DNA of 64,000 bases from contig NZ_JARIDH010000032.1 of NCBI RefSeq assembly GCF_029267215.1, positions 46,909 to 110,908 of the forward strand, read 5' to 3'. The translations under genes were made by a program, and so were the position numbers. The notes under the pieces are model-generated. The model was not told the origin of the DNA and made no database searches. It worked only from the letters and a program-made list of their open reading frames with translations. Positions 7,833-18,602 of this stretch are shown here, in pieces; the first letter of the stretch is position 1; the number at the start of each line of letters is the position of its first letter. This DNA is from Clostridium sp. (GTDB lineage Bacteria; Bacillota; Clostridia; Clostridiales; Clostridiaceae).

Positions 7833-9086
7833 TTATTCACCATCCTCTAATGAAATTGTTATTGTTCCTTTAGCATCTTTAAGCTTATCCTTAAGAATTA
7901 ATATTCTCTCCATTTCAGCAGGCACAACATGAGGCTTTTTAAAACTTTGGATTATATTATCTTCCTCATCTCTAACAACAATTCTCTTATCTTTAAATAC
8001 GTTTCTAACTCTCATAAACACATTTAAATTTCCATCTAAAGATTCAAGTTCAAATTTTTGAGGAACTGTGTAACTTATATTCTCTCCATTTTTAATTTCA
8101 ATAAAGTTATTAGCTCTCTTCTTACCTTTTATATATTTAGCAGCATTTCTTCCTGCATTTTTAGATTCCTCAGTAACAAAGTCAACTAAGTCATGAACGT
8201 GAACAACATTACCACAAGCAAATATTCCTTCTTTGTTTGTTTCCATGCTTTCTGAAACAACAAGTCCATTAGTTCTTCTATCTAATTCAACCCCTGCATT
8301 TTTAGAAAGTTCATTTTCTGGTATTAATCCAACTGATAATAATAATGTATCAACATCAAACTCTATCTCAGTTCCTTTAATTGGTTGTCTATTTTCATCA
8401 ACCTTAGCTATGATTACTTTTTCTAATCTTCCATCACCTTTAACATCAACAACTGTATGTGAAAGGAAAAGTGGAATATTGTAATCTTCTAAACATTGAA
8501 CTATATTTCTAGTTAATCCATTTGAATAAGGCATAAGTTCAACAACAGCTTTAACTTCTGCCCCTTCTAAAGTCATTCTTCTAGCCATTATAAGACCTAT
8601 ATCTCCTGATCCTAGAATAACAACTTTCTTACCAACCATATATCCTTCCATATTTATAAATCTTTGTGCAGCCCCTGCTGTAAATATTCCAGATGATCTA
8701 TCTCCTGGAATGCTTATGGCACCTCTTGTTCTTTCTCTACATCCCATAGCAAGTACAATAGCATCGGCTTCAATTGTTAAATATCCTCTTTCACTATTTA
8801 TAGCATGTACAATTTTATCTTCTATTTCTAAAACCATTGTATCTAACATTATTTCAACATTAGTTTTTTCAACCATTTCAATAAATCTACCTGCATACTC
8901 AGGTCCTGTAAGTTCTTCTTTGAAAGTATGAAGGCCAAATCCGTTATGAATACACTGATTTAAGATCCCACCTAGTTCTTTATCTCTTTCTATTATTAAA
9001 ATCTTTTCTATTCCATTCTCATAAGCTTCGTATGCTGCTGCTAATCCTGCTGGACCTCCACCTACAACTACTAAATCATACTTCAT
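7833..9086 (-). CDS. FAD-dependent NAD(P) oxidoreductase, GlpB/NoxA-like
   Basis: 417 residues of the pyridine nucleotide-disulfide oxidoreductase type. The FAD site is VVVGGGPAGLAAAYEA at 6-21. The second dinucleotide site is VVILGSGDIGLIMARR, and GIFACGNVVHVHDLVD is the FAD-closing motif (GD replaced by GN). There is no CxxC redox disulfide. It lies between the GlpA-like protein (13-base gap) and DUF1667 (2-base gap), so the three should be co-translated. It probably passes electrons from the GlpA-like subunit to NAD or to another carrier. The exact acceptor cannot be read from sequence. Confidence 0.85.
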   Translation of the reverse strand: MKYDLVVVGGGPAGLAAAYEAYENGIEKILIIERDKELGGILNQCIHNGFGLHTFKEELTGPEYAGRFIEMVEKTNVEIMLDTMVLEIEDKIVHAINSERGYLTIEADAIVLAMGCRERTRGAISIPGDRSSGIFTAGAAQRFINMEGYMVGKKVVILGSGDIGLIMARRMTLEGAEVKAVVELMPYSNGLTRNIVQCLEDYNIPLFLSHTVVDVKGDGRLEKVIIAKVDENRQPIKGTEIEFDVDTLLLSVGLIPENELSKNAGVELDRRTNGLVVSESMETNKEGIFACGNVVHVHDLVDFVTEESKNAGRNAAKYIKGKKRANNFIEIKNGENISYTVPQKFELESLDGNLNVFMRVRNVFKDKRIVVRDEEDNIIQSFKKPHVVPAEMERILILKDKLKDAKGTITISLEDGE

Positions 9087-9098
9087 AACTAAACCCTC

Positions 9099-10529
9099 CT
9101 ACTTTGTTTTTCCGCTTATTATATATGAGCCTTTTTTATCTAAAAGAATATCCTCTATGTTTGTTCCTGTTTCACGAGCTATTATCTCCTGAACTCTTGG
9201 TCCGCAGAATCCACCTTGACATCTTCCACAACCTGGTCTACATCTTCTTTTGACACCGTCTACTGTTCTTGCACCTAATGTTCTATTTATACTATCTACA
9301 ATCTCACCCTCTGTGATATTTTCACATCTACAAATTATTCTTCCATATCTATTATCTTTCTTAATCATCTCAGCCTTTTCTTTTGGTGAAAGATCAATAA
9401 AATGAACTTGCTCTCTTTTTTCTATAAAGTTTTCTTTTTTATCTAAAGATAAACCACTTTCTCCTAACATTCTTACCACATCAACTGCGATTGCAGGTGC
9501 TGAACTTAATCCTGGTGATTTTATACCAGCAACATCAAAGAATCCTGTAACATCCTCAGCTTCTCCAATTATGAAATCTGGTGCATCAGATATAGCACGA
9601 AGTCCTGCAAAGTTTCTAATATTATCTCTAAAATTCACAGCATTAGTTGTTTTTAAAGAAATTTCTCTAACCTTGTTTAGTCCATCTAATTCAGTAGAAA
9701 CTGATTCCTTATCATGAGTATTGATAGCATCAGGACCTACTAATAAGTTTCCATGGACAGTTGGAGTAACCAAAACTCCTTTTCCAAGTTTAGTTGGACA
9801 TTGGAAAATTGTTTTAGTAAACAAACTTCCTTGGCTTTTATCTAAAACAAAGTATTCTCCTTTTCTAGGAGTTATTTTGAAAGCTTCTTTACAAACAAGA
9901 TTGTGAATTTCGTCTGCATGAATTCCAGCTGCATTTACAACAAATTTAGCTTCTATCTCATCTCCATTTTCTAAAGTGATTTTAAAATTATCATTTTTCT
10001 CAATTCCTACAACTTTAGAATTAAGTCTTATTTCTCCACCATTTTCAACTGCATTCTCAGCTAAAGCAGTAGTAAATTCATAAGCACCAACTATTCCACC
10101 TGTTGGATAATATAAAGCACATTCAACTTTCTCACTAAGATTAGGTTCCATTTCTAAAACCTCTTCTTTTGTTAAAAGTCTTGCTCCCTCTACTCCATTT
10201 TCAATTCCTCTATTATATAAAAGCTCTAATTCTTTTTTATCCTCTTCATCAAAACCTATTATAAGTGATCCATTTTTCTTAAAAGGAACAGATAAATCAC
10301 TACAAAGTTTTTCAAACATTTTATTACCTTCTACATTATACTTAGCCATTAATGTACCTGGCTCTGGATCATATCCAGCATGTACAATTGCAGAGTTTGC
10401 CTTAGAAGCCCCCATTGAAACATCATTTTCTTTTTCTAATGAAACAACTTTTAAATTATATTTTGTTAATTCTCTAAATATGGCATTTCCTGCAACACCT
10501 GAACCAATAATTGCTACATCATAAATCAT
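9099..10529 (-). CDS. GlpA-like FAD-dependent glycerol-3-phosphate dehydrogenase with BFD-type Fe-S domain
   Basis: 476 residues. The N-terminal FAD site is AIIGSGVAGNAIFREL at 6-21, followed by a DAO-type catalytic region with NAAGIHADEIH. The C-terminal 90 residues hold a BFD-like [2Fe-2S] domain with CRCEN and CRPGCGRCQGGFCG. This is the layout of anaerobic GlpA and of related FAD oxidoreductases. It follows glpK by 155 bases containing a terminator-like hairpin, and leads the flavoprotein trio. The expected reaction is sn-glycerol-3-phosphate to dihydroxyacetone phosphate. Substrate is inferred from the glp context; a related L-2-hydroxyacid use is less likely. Confidence 0.83.
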   Translation of the reverse strand: MIYDVAIIGSGVAGNAIFRELTKYNLKVVSLEKENDVSMGASKANSAIVHAGYDPEPGTLMAKYNVEGNKMFEKLCSDLSVPFKKNGSLIIGFDEEDKKELELLYNRGIENGVEGARLLTKEEVLEMEPNLSEKVECALYYPTGGIVGAYEFTTALAENAVENGGEIRLNSKVVGIEKNDNFKITLENGDEIEAKFVVNAAGIHADEIHNLVCKEAFKITPRKGEYFVLDKSQGSLFTKTIFQCPTKLGKGVLVTPTVHGNLLVGPDAINTHDKESVSTELDGLNKVREISLKTTNAVNFRDNIRNFAGLRAISDAPDFIIGEAEDVTGFFDVAGIKSPGLSSAPAIAVDVVRMLGESGLSLDKKENFIEKREQVHFIDLSPKEKAEMIKKDNRYGRIICRCENITEGEIVDSINRTLGARTVDGVKRRCRPGCGRCQGGFCGPRVQEIIARETGTNIEDILLDKKGSYIISGKTK

Positions 10530-10545
10530 TAAATATCGCTCCTTT

Positions 10546-10608
10546 TATAAAAATAAGAGAGTCCACTCAAAAAAGGCATAAAAATACCTCTTTTGTGTTT
10601 ACTCTCTT
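10546..10608 (-). terminator. Leader hairpin/terminator between glpK and the GlpA-like gene
   Basis: On the minus strand AAGAGAGT pairs with ACTCTCTT at the base. Inner CAC/GTG, AAA/TTT and AGG/CCT pairs follow, then ATTTTTAT. The Shine-Dalgarno of the GlpA-like gene (AAAGGAGCG) comes right after. With glpP encoded in the same cluster, this is a candidate GlpP-controlled terminator, as for the Bacillus glpD leader. That link is inferred. Confidence 0.6.
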
Positions 10609-10684
10609 TCTCTTCTACACAAAATTCATAAATTTTTTATTAAGTTAAATATATTATATCACACTTTTGTAAATGTTACCATAC

Positions 10685-12217
<1,533 letters not shown>

Positions 12218-12259
12218 TTATTATACCTTCAATTTCCAAAAAAATCCTTTTTTTTAATT

Positions 12260-12820
12260 TTACACATTCCAAAGTTTTTCTTTAGTTGTTGATACACAAG
12301 TAGCTCCAGATTTTAAAGCTTCAACGACATCTTCTTTATCAGAAATAAGACCACCAACTATTAATGGTTTATTTATTGTTTTAGATAATTCATTAATTAC
12401 TTTAAATAACAAACCTGGTAACATCTCTACAGCATCACATTCATCTACTAAATGATTTTTTGTACTTTTAAATGAAAGACTATCTAAAATGAATACTCTT
12501 TGAATAGCTATTAAACCTAATTTTTTTGCGTTTTTTACAGTTTGTGATTTAGTGCTTATTATTCCATGAAATTTCGTTTTCTCTTTTAAATATTCAAGAA
12601 CAATCTCTTTATTACTTAATCCATCTACTAAATCAACATGTAATATACCAATTTTATTTTTTTCATAAATTTTATTAGAAATCTCTGTTATATCTAATAA
12701 GTTACCAAACAAAACAAAGATAACATCAACCTCATTCTCTAAAGCTTTATCTAGTTGCTCCATATCTTTAACAGCCGCAACAATAGGGTTATCCTCGAGT
12801 ACCCTTTTAAAATTTAGCAT
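12260..12820 (-). CDS. glpP: Glycerol uptake operon antiterminator GlpP
   Basis: 186 residues with the GlpP fold signature: N-terminal NPIVAAVKD, HVDLVDGLSN, GIISTKSQ, QRVFILDSLS and a C-terminal PLIVGGLISDKEDVVEALKSGA. GlpP binds glycerol-3-phosphate and glp leader RNA and lets transcription pass a terminator. Lying between glpF and glpK, it probably controls this cluster, and the hairpin at 10546-10608 is a natural target. Separation from glpF is 34 bases. The ATG at 12820 has GGAGGC just upstream. Confidence 0.92.
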   Translation of the reverse strand: MLNFKRVLEDNPIVAAVKDMEQLDKALENEVDVIFVLFGNLLDITEISNKIYEKNKIGILHVDLVDGLSNKEIVLEYLKEKTKFHGIISTKSQTVKNAKKLGLIAIQRVFILDSLSFKSTKNHLVDECDAVEMLPGLLFKVINELSKTINKPLIVGGLISDKEDVVEALKSGATCVSTTKEKLWNV

Positions 12821-12854
12821 TTAAATAGCCTCCTCAAAACTGTCTAATTATAAT

Positions 12855-13562
12855 TTAAAATATACTTGTATATACTAAAGCTCCTGCTATTGCTCCAAGA
12901 ATTGGTCCAACTATTGGTATCCATGAATAAGACCAGTCAGAATCTCTTTTTCCTTTTATAGGAAGTAAGAAATGTGCAAGTCTAGGTGAAAAATCTCTTG
13001 CTGGGTTTATAGCATATCCAGTAGGTCCACCTAAAGATACACCTATTACTAAAATTAATAAACCAACAGCTATTGGACTAATACCATCTACCATTTTAGA
13101 ATCTCCTAAACCTAAAATGCAAAACATCAATACAAAAGTTCCTATAAATTCAACAAACAAATTAGATTTATAATTTCTTATTGCTGGTATAGTACAAAAA
13201 GTTCCTAATTTAGCATCTTTATCCTCTGTACTATCAAAATAATCATGATAAGTTAAGTAAACAAGTACAGCTCCTATAAATGCGCCTATAAACTGAGCAA
13301 TACAAAATACTATAACTTGTTTTAAAGTTAATCCTCCAGTAATAGCTAATGCAATAGTAATAGCTGGGTTAAATACAGCACCACTTACCCTTGCAAAAAT
13401 ATATACTGGAATCGCAACAGCAATAGCCCATCCAACAGTAATAACAATAAGTCCTGCATTATGTCCTTTCGTTTTTTTCAGAACTACATTAGCAACAACT
13501 CCATCTCCTAGTAATATCAAAAGAGCAGTTCCTACTAATTCAGCCCAAAACTGATTTAACAT
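12855..13562 (-). CDS. glpF: Glycerol facilitator (MIP/aquaporin family)
   Basis: 235 residues, six membrane helices plus two half-helices. Both channel motifs are intact: VFNPAITIALA (first NPA) and YAINPARDFSPRLAHFL (second NPA followed by Arg). The Asp after the second NPAR is typical of glycerol-conducting members rather than water-only aquaporins. First gene of the glycerol cluster with a good promoter about 145 bases upstream. It imports glycerol for GlpK. Confidence 0.95.
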   Translation of the reverse strand: MLNQFWAELVGTALLILLGDGVVANVVLKKTKGHNAGLIVITVGWAIAVAIPVYIFARVSGAVFNPAITIALAITGGLTLKQVIVFCIAQFIGAFIGAVLVYLTYHDYFDSTEDKDAKLGTFCTIPAIRNYKSNLFVEFIGTFVLMFCILGLGDSKMVDGISPIAVGLLILVIGVSLGGPTGYAINPARDFSPRLAHFLLPIKGKRDSDWSYSWIPIVGPILGAIAGALVYTSIF

Positions 13563-13706
13563 AAATATCCACCACCTGAAATATAATTTTTAATTTAAAA
13601 GCAAAATAAAAATAGGTAAAGCTACATACTAGATTCTTTTTAATTAAAACTTTAGATGAACTCGTATAAGTAAATATATTTATATGTATATTAAATTATG
13701 TTTCTA

Positions 13707-13735
13707 ATTATAACATCCAATGTAATTGTTTTCAA
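13707..13735 (-). promoter_or_regulatory. glpF promoter
   Basis: On the minus strand TTGAAA (13730-13735) and TATAAT (13707-13712) are 17 bases apart. The transcript would have a 5' leader of about 140 bases, long enough for RNA-level control. Confidence 0.75.
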
Positions 13736-13746
13736 TGAATTGAAAA
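13729..13746. promoter_or_regulatory. Palindrome over the glpF -35 element
   Basis: TTTTCAATGAATTGAAAA is a perfect 8-2-8 inverted repeat that covers the -35 hexamer. This placement suits a repressor operator. No CG core is present, so it is not a CcpA cre site. The protein that binds is unknown. Confidence 0.5.
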
Positions 13747-13761
13747 TATATATTTTTTTAC

Positions 13762-13796
13762 TAAAAAAATAAAAATGCTTAATATTAGCATTTTTA
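13762..13796 (-). terminator. Terminator of the 144-aa lipoprotein gene
   Basis: Stem AAAAATGCT / AGCATTTTT with a seven-base loop followed on the minus strand by TATTTTTTT, directly upstream of the glpF promoter. Confidence 0.75.
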
Positions 13797-13815
13797 TTTA
13801 AAATTCTTAAAAGAA

Positions 13816-14250
13816 TTATTTATTAAATAATATTTTTTTAATTTTTCCCTCCAAATTTTGTATTTCTGTTAAATCTTTCATTTTACCATCTAAATTATTT
13901 TGGTATTTAGTTATTAATTCTTCAATATCATTTATTGATTGATTTATATTATTGTCTTCTTTAGTTGCTCTAGCTTTTATCTTATTTAAGTCATCATAAG
14001 CTTCTCTTTTAGCTTCATTCCAATCATTCATATCTTTATCTTTTGTTACTTCTAAATATTCTTCTCTAATATCTAAATACACATCAGCTAAATCTTCAGT
14101 CAAGCCATCATTATGAACAACATTTTTACTATCAGATGTTACTTCTTTATTTACTGTGTTATCTCTTGTATTTTCAACTGAATTACTACATCCAACTAAC
14201 TGTAATCCAAATATTGCAGTAACTAAAACTATCAATAATTTTTTCTTCAT
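13816..14250 (-). CDS. Small lipoprotein, function unknown
   Basis: 144 residues. N-terminal MKKKLLIVLVTAIFG and a lipobox LVGC at about 18-21 mark it as a secreted, lipid-anchored protein. The remainder is charged and predicted helical, rich in Asp, Glu, Lys and Asn, with no domain I recognise. GGGAGAA precedes the ATG at 14250. It is flanked by the glpF promoter and comB and has its own terminator, so it is probably monocistronic. Confidence 0.75.
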   Translation of the reverse strand: MKKKLLIVLVTAIFGLQLVGCSNSVENTRDNTVNKEVTSDSKNVVHNDGLTEDLADVYLDIREEYLEVTKDKDMNDWNEAKREAYDDLNKIKARATKEDNNINQSINDIEELITKYQNNLDGKMKDLTEIQNLEGKIKKILFNK

Positions 14251-14437
14251 TTTAAATTCTCCCTCTTATAAATATGTACTTATATTTTCATAATATATTT
14301 CTATTAATTCTTATACAAGAATTTTATTTTTAAGTATTTATTAATATATTTAAAATAATATTAACGTTAAAAAATATATAAATACACTAAAATAAAAAAA
14401 GATATTTAAAAATATTAAAAAAAATCAATAATTCAAT

Positions 14438-15181
14438 TTAACAACAAAATTGTACATTGGTATTTATTTTATTTATTTCACCATTTTTGAATTCTAATAC
14501 TAAATCAGTTATATCCTTAGTTACACAATAATCTAAATCAGATTCTAATCCTAAATTTTTAAGTATATGATAATGCTTTGCATCTTTTATAAAACTAGTT
14601 ATATCTTCATTATTATCGTAAACATATTTAGCTGTTTTAGCTATATCAGTAAGTTCTATTTCACAAAGCTTTGATAATTCACTTATCATATATCCTGCAC
14701 AAATAAAATCATCACTTGAAAACTCTCCATTTGTACCTGAATTTACAAATACTATTTCCTTTTTTTCATCTTTTAAATATTCTGCAACAGCTTGTCCATT
14801 AAGAATAGATGCAACAATAACTTTATCTGCCTTACAACAAAGATTTAAAGCTCTTGTTCCATTAGTAGTAGTCATTATAACATTCTTACCATCTACAATA
14901 TCCTTTTTAAATTCTAATGGTGAGTTAGAAAAATCAAATCCTTCTATTTTTAATGCATTTCTTTCTCCTCCAAGTAAAACTTCTTCTCCTCTAGCTTTAA
15001 GTTCTTCAGCTTTCTCAAAAGCCTTCTCTACACTAACAACTGGAATTACTTTCTTCGCCCCATTAGCTATGGCTGTTGTGATTACAGATGTAGCTCTTAA
15101 CATATCTATAACCACAGCAACCTTTCCTTTTAAACTTTCTTCATCTATATGATTAGCTGAAATTATAACATCAATTTTCAT
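14438..15181 (-). CDS. comB: Probable 2-phosphosulfolactate phosphatase
   Basis: 247 residues matching the ComB fold: [22 protein letters not shown] near the N-terminus, [30 protein letters not shown] and [18 protein letters not shown]. In archaea ComB hydrolyses 2-phosphosulfolactate in coenzyme M synthesis. Clostridia do not make coenzyme M, so the real substrate here may be different. The ATG at 15181 is used because the upstream GTG overlaps the GGTGGGGG ribosome binding site. It starts 35 bases after the radical SAM gene and probably shares its transcript. Confidence 0.88.
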   Translation of the reverse strand: MKIDVIISANHIDEESLKGKVAVVIDMLRATSVITTAIANGAKKVIPVVSVEKAFEKAEELKARGEEVLLGGERNALKIEGFDFSNSPLEFKKDIVDGKNVIMTTTNGTRALNLCCKADKVIVASILNGQAVAEYLKDEKKEIVFVNSGTNGEFSSDDFICAGYMISELSKLCEIELTDIAKTAKYVYDNNEDITSFIKDAKHYHILKNLGLESDLDYCVTKDITDLVLEFKNGEINKINTNVQFCC

Positions 15182-15215
15182 AATTTCCCCCACCTTTTTT
15201 TAGTTTTAAAACAAA

Positions 15216-16151
15216 TTACTCCTTAAAATTCTTTCCTTGATAAATATCATTATCTTCTAAAGCCTTATCTATAGCATTTAAAACTTCCCATTTTTTCAAA
15301 CTCCACATTGGTCCTATAAGAAGTTTTCTTGGTGCATCCCCTGTTAATCTATGCACAACCATATTTTGAGGAATCCTACTTACACCTTCACAAATTAAAT
15401 CTATATATTCTTCTTGAGTTAAAAATTTTAAAGTACCATCTTCATAATCCTTAACCATTCTAGTACCTTCCATTAAGTGAAGTAAATGAAATTTAATACC
15501 TTGTGCTCCACATCTTGCAACATAATCAACAGTTTCAAGCATCATTTCCTTAGTTTCTCCTGGAAGACCAAATATACAGTGGACAACAGTATCTATTCCT
15601 CTGCTTTTTAATCCTTCCATAGCCTTATCAAATACTTCTAAATCATATCCTCTATTAAAATGTCTTGCACTCTCATTGTGAATTGTTTGAAGTCCAAGTT
15701 CTACCCAAGTATAAACTTTCTCATTCATCTCAGCTAATAAATCTAAAACTTCCTCATTAATACAGTCTGGTCTTGTTCCTATTGCCAATGCAACAACACC
15801 CTCTTTATTTATAGCTTCTTCATATTTTCTTCTTAACTCATCTACTGGTGCATATGTATTTGTGTAAGCTTGGAAATATGCTATATACTTTCCTTCTTTC
15901 CACTTCTTATTCATCATCTCTTTTACATTATCAAACTGAGTTCCTATACTTAAGGCTCTTGATCCAGCATAATCTCCTGAACCACTTGAACTACAAAATG
16001 TACATCCACCTCTTGCTACTTTTCCATCTCTATTTGGACAAGTGAATCCACCATCTAAGCTTATCTTAAAAACTTTTTCTCCAAACTTTTCTCTTAAAAA
16101 TCTATTTAGGGTATTATATCTTTTATCTCCCCACATTTTTCTTTTTTCCAT
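15216..16151 (-). CDS. TIGR01212-family radical SAM protein (YtqA-like)
   Basis: 311 residues. The Fe-S motif is GGFTCPNRDGKVARGGCTFC (three Cys in C-x9-C-x2-C), followed by the family stretch IAYFQAYTNTYAPVDELRR, TRPDCINEEVLDLL and HCIFGLPGETKEMM. Members carry one [4Fe-4S] cluster and cleave SAM. The group includes YtqA and enzymes related to tRNA or peptide modification, but no reaction is settled for this one. Start at 16151: AAGGTG lies six bases upstream, and the earlier in-frame GTG is part of that ribosome binding site. Upstream of comB in the same direction. Confidence 0.88.
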   Translation of the reverse strand: MEKRKMWGDKRYNTLNRFLREKFGEKVFKISLDGGFTCPNRDGKVARGGCTFCSSSGSGDYAGSRALSIGTQFDNVKEMMNKKWKEGKYIAYFQAYTNTYAPVDELRRKYEEAINKEGVVALAIGTRPDCINEEVLDLLAEMNEKVYTWVELGLQTIHNESARHFNRGYDLEVFDKAMEGLKSRGIDTVVHCIFGLPGETKEMMLETVDYVARCGAQGIKFHLLHLMEGTRMVKDYEDGTLKFLTQEEYIDLICEGVSRIPQNMVVHRLTGDAPRKLLIGPMWSLKKWEVLNAIDKALEDNDIYQGKNFKE

Positions 16152-16218
16152 GTATATCACCTTTTCATAAAATCAAATTTAATAAATACTTAGCTTTAAA
16201 CATATTTTTCTAGCCAAA

Positions 16219-16259
16219 TAAAAAAAGTTAATCATAAATACACTATCTATGATTAACCA
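16219..16259 (-). terminator. Terminator of the 361-aa lipoprotein gene
   Basis: A 10-bp perfect stem GTTAATCATA / TATGATTAAC followed on the minus strand by seven T. Confidence 0.85.
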
Positions 16260-16272
16260 TTATATTATTATA

Positions 16273-17358
16273 CTATAATTTTTGTAGTTTAAAATCTTTT
16301 AAAGATATTTTATACTTTCCAGTTAAACCAGCATCTGTTTTTTCTCCACTTTCTAAAGGAATAACTTCCATCATAATGCTATTATCCTGTATTTTCTCAT
16401 AAACTAAGTTATATGCTTTTTCTGAAAAAATATCGTCAAGTTCTAAGGCAACAATATCGCCTCCACTTTTATAAACCTTAAATCTTCTAGCACCATCTTT
16501 TTCGTAATTAACAACTATATACCCCTCATCATCAGAGAAATTCAAACTTTTAATAGATGCACCTTCTAAAATATCTAATGTAACAATTTTCTTACCTACT
16601 ATTTTATCATTATCATCCTTTTTTTCTTTTTTTCCTTCATCTTCTCCCTCTTTTGTGGATGTACTTTTGGAATCTTCAACATCAAGGACTCCTATATAAG
16701 ATTTATCTCCTGAATAAGTTGATATGGCTACTTTTTCTCCAGTAAAAGATAATCCAATTGCTGAAAAATCATCCTTCGGAACATCAACTTTAGCTATATC
16801 TATAACATTAACCTTAGGATACGCTCTATCTGGAATATTATCTAGTTCTATTAATGTGTTTATCTTTACATCATCCTCTTTTCTTATTTTAAGCTTTTCA
16901 TTCTCTTTAAAAATATTATATTTTTGTACTGCTTTTAGCATTGATACCTTATATTCCTCATCTGGTGTTTTATCAATCTCTAAATAATATTCTTCTAAAT
17001 ATGCTCTAGGTTCCCCATCCTTAGCCCTTGTAACATCATATTTAAAAACAGCTTTTCCACCCATTTGTGAAACACCTTCTTCTTTAATCCCTGTTACAAC
17101 AACCTCTCCACTTGGAGGTATTATTATATTCTCATCAATCTCTTCTATTGATAACCATCTTATTGTATTTAAATCTGAACTTTTCAATGCTTCCATATAT
17201 TTTTTAGCTACCCCCATTGCATATTCATTATTAAAATAGATACTTTTAACACTCTTATTAAATTCTTCCTCACTTTTATATCCCGAATTATTACTTCTAC
17301 ATCCAACTGACAAAAAAGTTATTAAAGAAAAAAATACACAAATCAATTTTTTTCTCAC
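16273..17358 (-). CDS. Lipoprotein of unknown function, 361 aa
   Basis: Begins with a lysine/arginine start and hydrophobic run, then lipobox FLSVGC, so it is exported and lipid-anchored. GTG at 17358 is taken as the start because GGGAGTG lies just upstream; the TTG at 17373 would overlap it. The middle third contains an acidic, low-complexity insert (KEGEDEGKKEKKDDNDK) that probably is a disordered linker between two beta-rich halves. No known domain recognised. Own terminator and a leader on the other side suggest a monocistronic gene. It is divergent from the YkvI-like gene. Confidence 0.75.
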   Translation of the reverse strand: MRKKLICVFFSLITFLSVGCRSNNSGYKSEEEFNKSVKSIYFNNEYAMGVAKKYMEALKSSDLNTIRWLSIEEIDENIIIPPSGEVVVTGIKEEGVSQMGGKAVFKYDVTRAKDGEPRAYLEEYYLEIDKTPDEEYKVSMLKAVQKYNIFKENEKLKIRKEDDVKINTLIELDNIPDRAYPKVNVIDIAKVDVPKDDFSAIGLSFTGEKVAISTYSGDKSYIGVLDVEDSKSTSTKEGEDEGKKEKKDDNDKIVGKKIVTLDILEGASIKSLNFSDDEGYIVVNYEKDGARRFKVYKSGGDIVALELDDIFSEKAYNLVYEKIQDNSIMMEVIPLESGEKTDAGLTGKYKISLKDFKLQKL

Positions 17359-17500
17359 TAAAATCACTCCCAACCTAAAAATGATACTTATTTTAGGTTT
17401 TCCAAATACAACAAAAGTATTAATTATTAAGTCTTTTATTCCACATAATTTTTACTAATTAAATGAGAATAAAGTAACTTTTCAATTTATATATTTAGTT

Positions 17501-18571
17501 ATGGAGGTGATTAAAATAAATGATTTAATCAAAATTTTTCAGGTAGCTTTTGTTTTTATTGGAACAATTGTAGGTGCTGGACTAGCATCTGGTAAGGAGA
17601 TAACAAACTTCTTCACTGTCTATGGCTATAAAAGTTTTTTATCAATTTTAATGACAGGAGTTTTCTATATTATTCTTTGCAACATAATTTCTAGAATAAG
17701 TATGAAAAATAACTTAACTTCCTATAGTAAAGTTATAAATGTTGTTAGTCCTAATATTCTAGGTAAACTAACTGGAATAATAACAACTCTTTATTTAATA
17801 TCAAGTGCATCAATAATATTAGCTGGTAGTGGTGCTTTACTTAATCAATACTTTGGAATTCCTAATATAATAGGTTCATTAATCATGGCATTAATATCCT
17901 CTTTGATATTACTTAGGGGAACAGAAGGTCTTGTGGAAATAAACTCAATAATAGTTCCATCATTAATAATTATAATAACTACATTGATGATCCTATATGT
18001 TCTCTTTTCAAATGACCCTATTACTATAAATTCCTTAATGTCAGCTAAGCCTAAGCTTTCTAAAGGATTTTTTACCTCTGGAATTCTCTATGGTGGTTAC
18101 AATATTCTTTGTTGTTGTGGAGTAATTGTTCCACTTAGTAATGAAATTAAAAATAAAAAAATAATGACTAGAGGAATTATTTTAGGTGCTATTTTACTTA
18201 CAGTAATATGTATTTTCATAAATGCTATGCTTATGGTAAACCAACCTCAAATATTCCAATATGAAATTCCACTTCTTTATATTGCTAATAGATTTGGTAA
18301 GCCTCTTCAAATAATGCTACTTATGATTATTTTAGCTGAGATGTTCTCAACTGAAGTTTCAGATGTTTACTCCATAAGTAAGACTATGAGTGAAACTTTT
18401 AAAATAAACTATAAGAAAGCAATATTCCTAGTTTTAATGGTTGCTTTACCAATATCATTAATAGGCTTCTCAAATTTAATTGCAACACTATATCCTATGT
18501 TTGGAGTACTTAGCTTAGTTTTCATAGTTCAATGCATACACTATTACTTTTTTAAATTCAAAGAAAAATAG
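17501..18571 (+). CDS. YkvI-like membrane protein
   Basis: About ten hydrophobic segments over 356 residues. The N-terminal FVFIGTIVGAGLASGKEI is the YkvI signature and resembles the unwound helix of the LeuT/APC superfamily, so a transporter-like fold is likely. No substrate is known. The start is uncertain. The ATG at 17501 has no Shine-Dalgarno, but GGAGGTG at 17503-17509 lies inside the frame, six bases before an ATA codon at 17516. In other genes of this window (glpK, comB, ABC-type cases) the first in-frame start overlaps the ribosome binding site and the true start is the next codon at this distance, so an AUA start is possible. Confidence 0.85.
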   Translation: MEVIKINDLIKIFQVAFVFIGTIVGAGLASGKEITNFFTVYGYKSFLSILMTGVFYIILCNIISRISMKNNLTSYSKVINVVSPNILGKLTGIITTLYLISSASIILAGSGALLNQYFGIPNIIGSLIMALISSLILLRGTEGLVEINSIIVPSLIIIITTLMILYVLFSNDPITINSLMSAKPKLSKGFFTSGILYGGYNILCCCGVIVPLSNEIKNKKIMTRGIILGAILLTVICIFINAMLMVNQPQIFQYEIPLLYIANRFGKPLQIMLLMIILAEMFSTEVSDVYSISKTMSETFKINYKKAIFLVLMVALPISLIGFSNLIATLYPMFGVLSLVFIVQCIHYYFFKFKEK

Positions 18572-18598
18572 GAGAGCTTAGATTGCTCTCCTATTTCT
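18566..18598. terminator. Bidirectional terminator between YkvI-like gene and sleC
   Basis: Stem ATAGGAGAGC / GCTCTCCTAT with a seven-base loop. T runs are short on both sides. It overlaps the stop of the plus-strand gene and lies just after the sleC stop. Confidence 0.75.
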
Positions 18599-18602
18599 AT
18601 AT

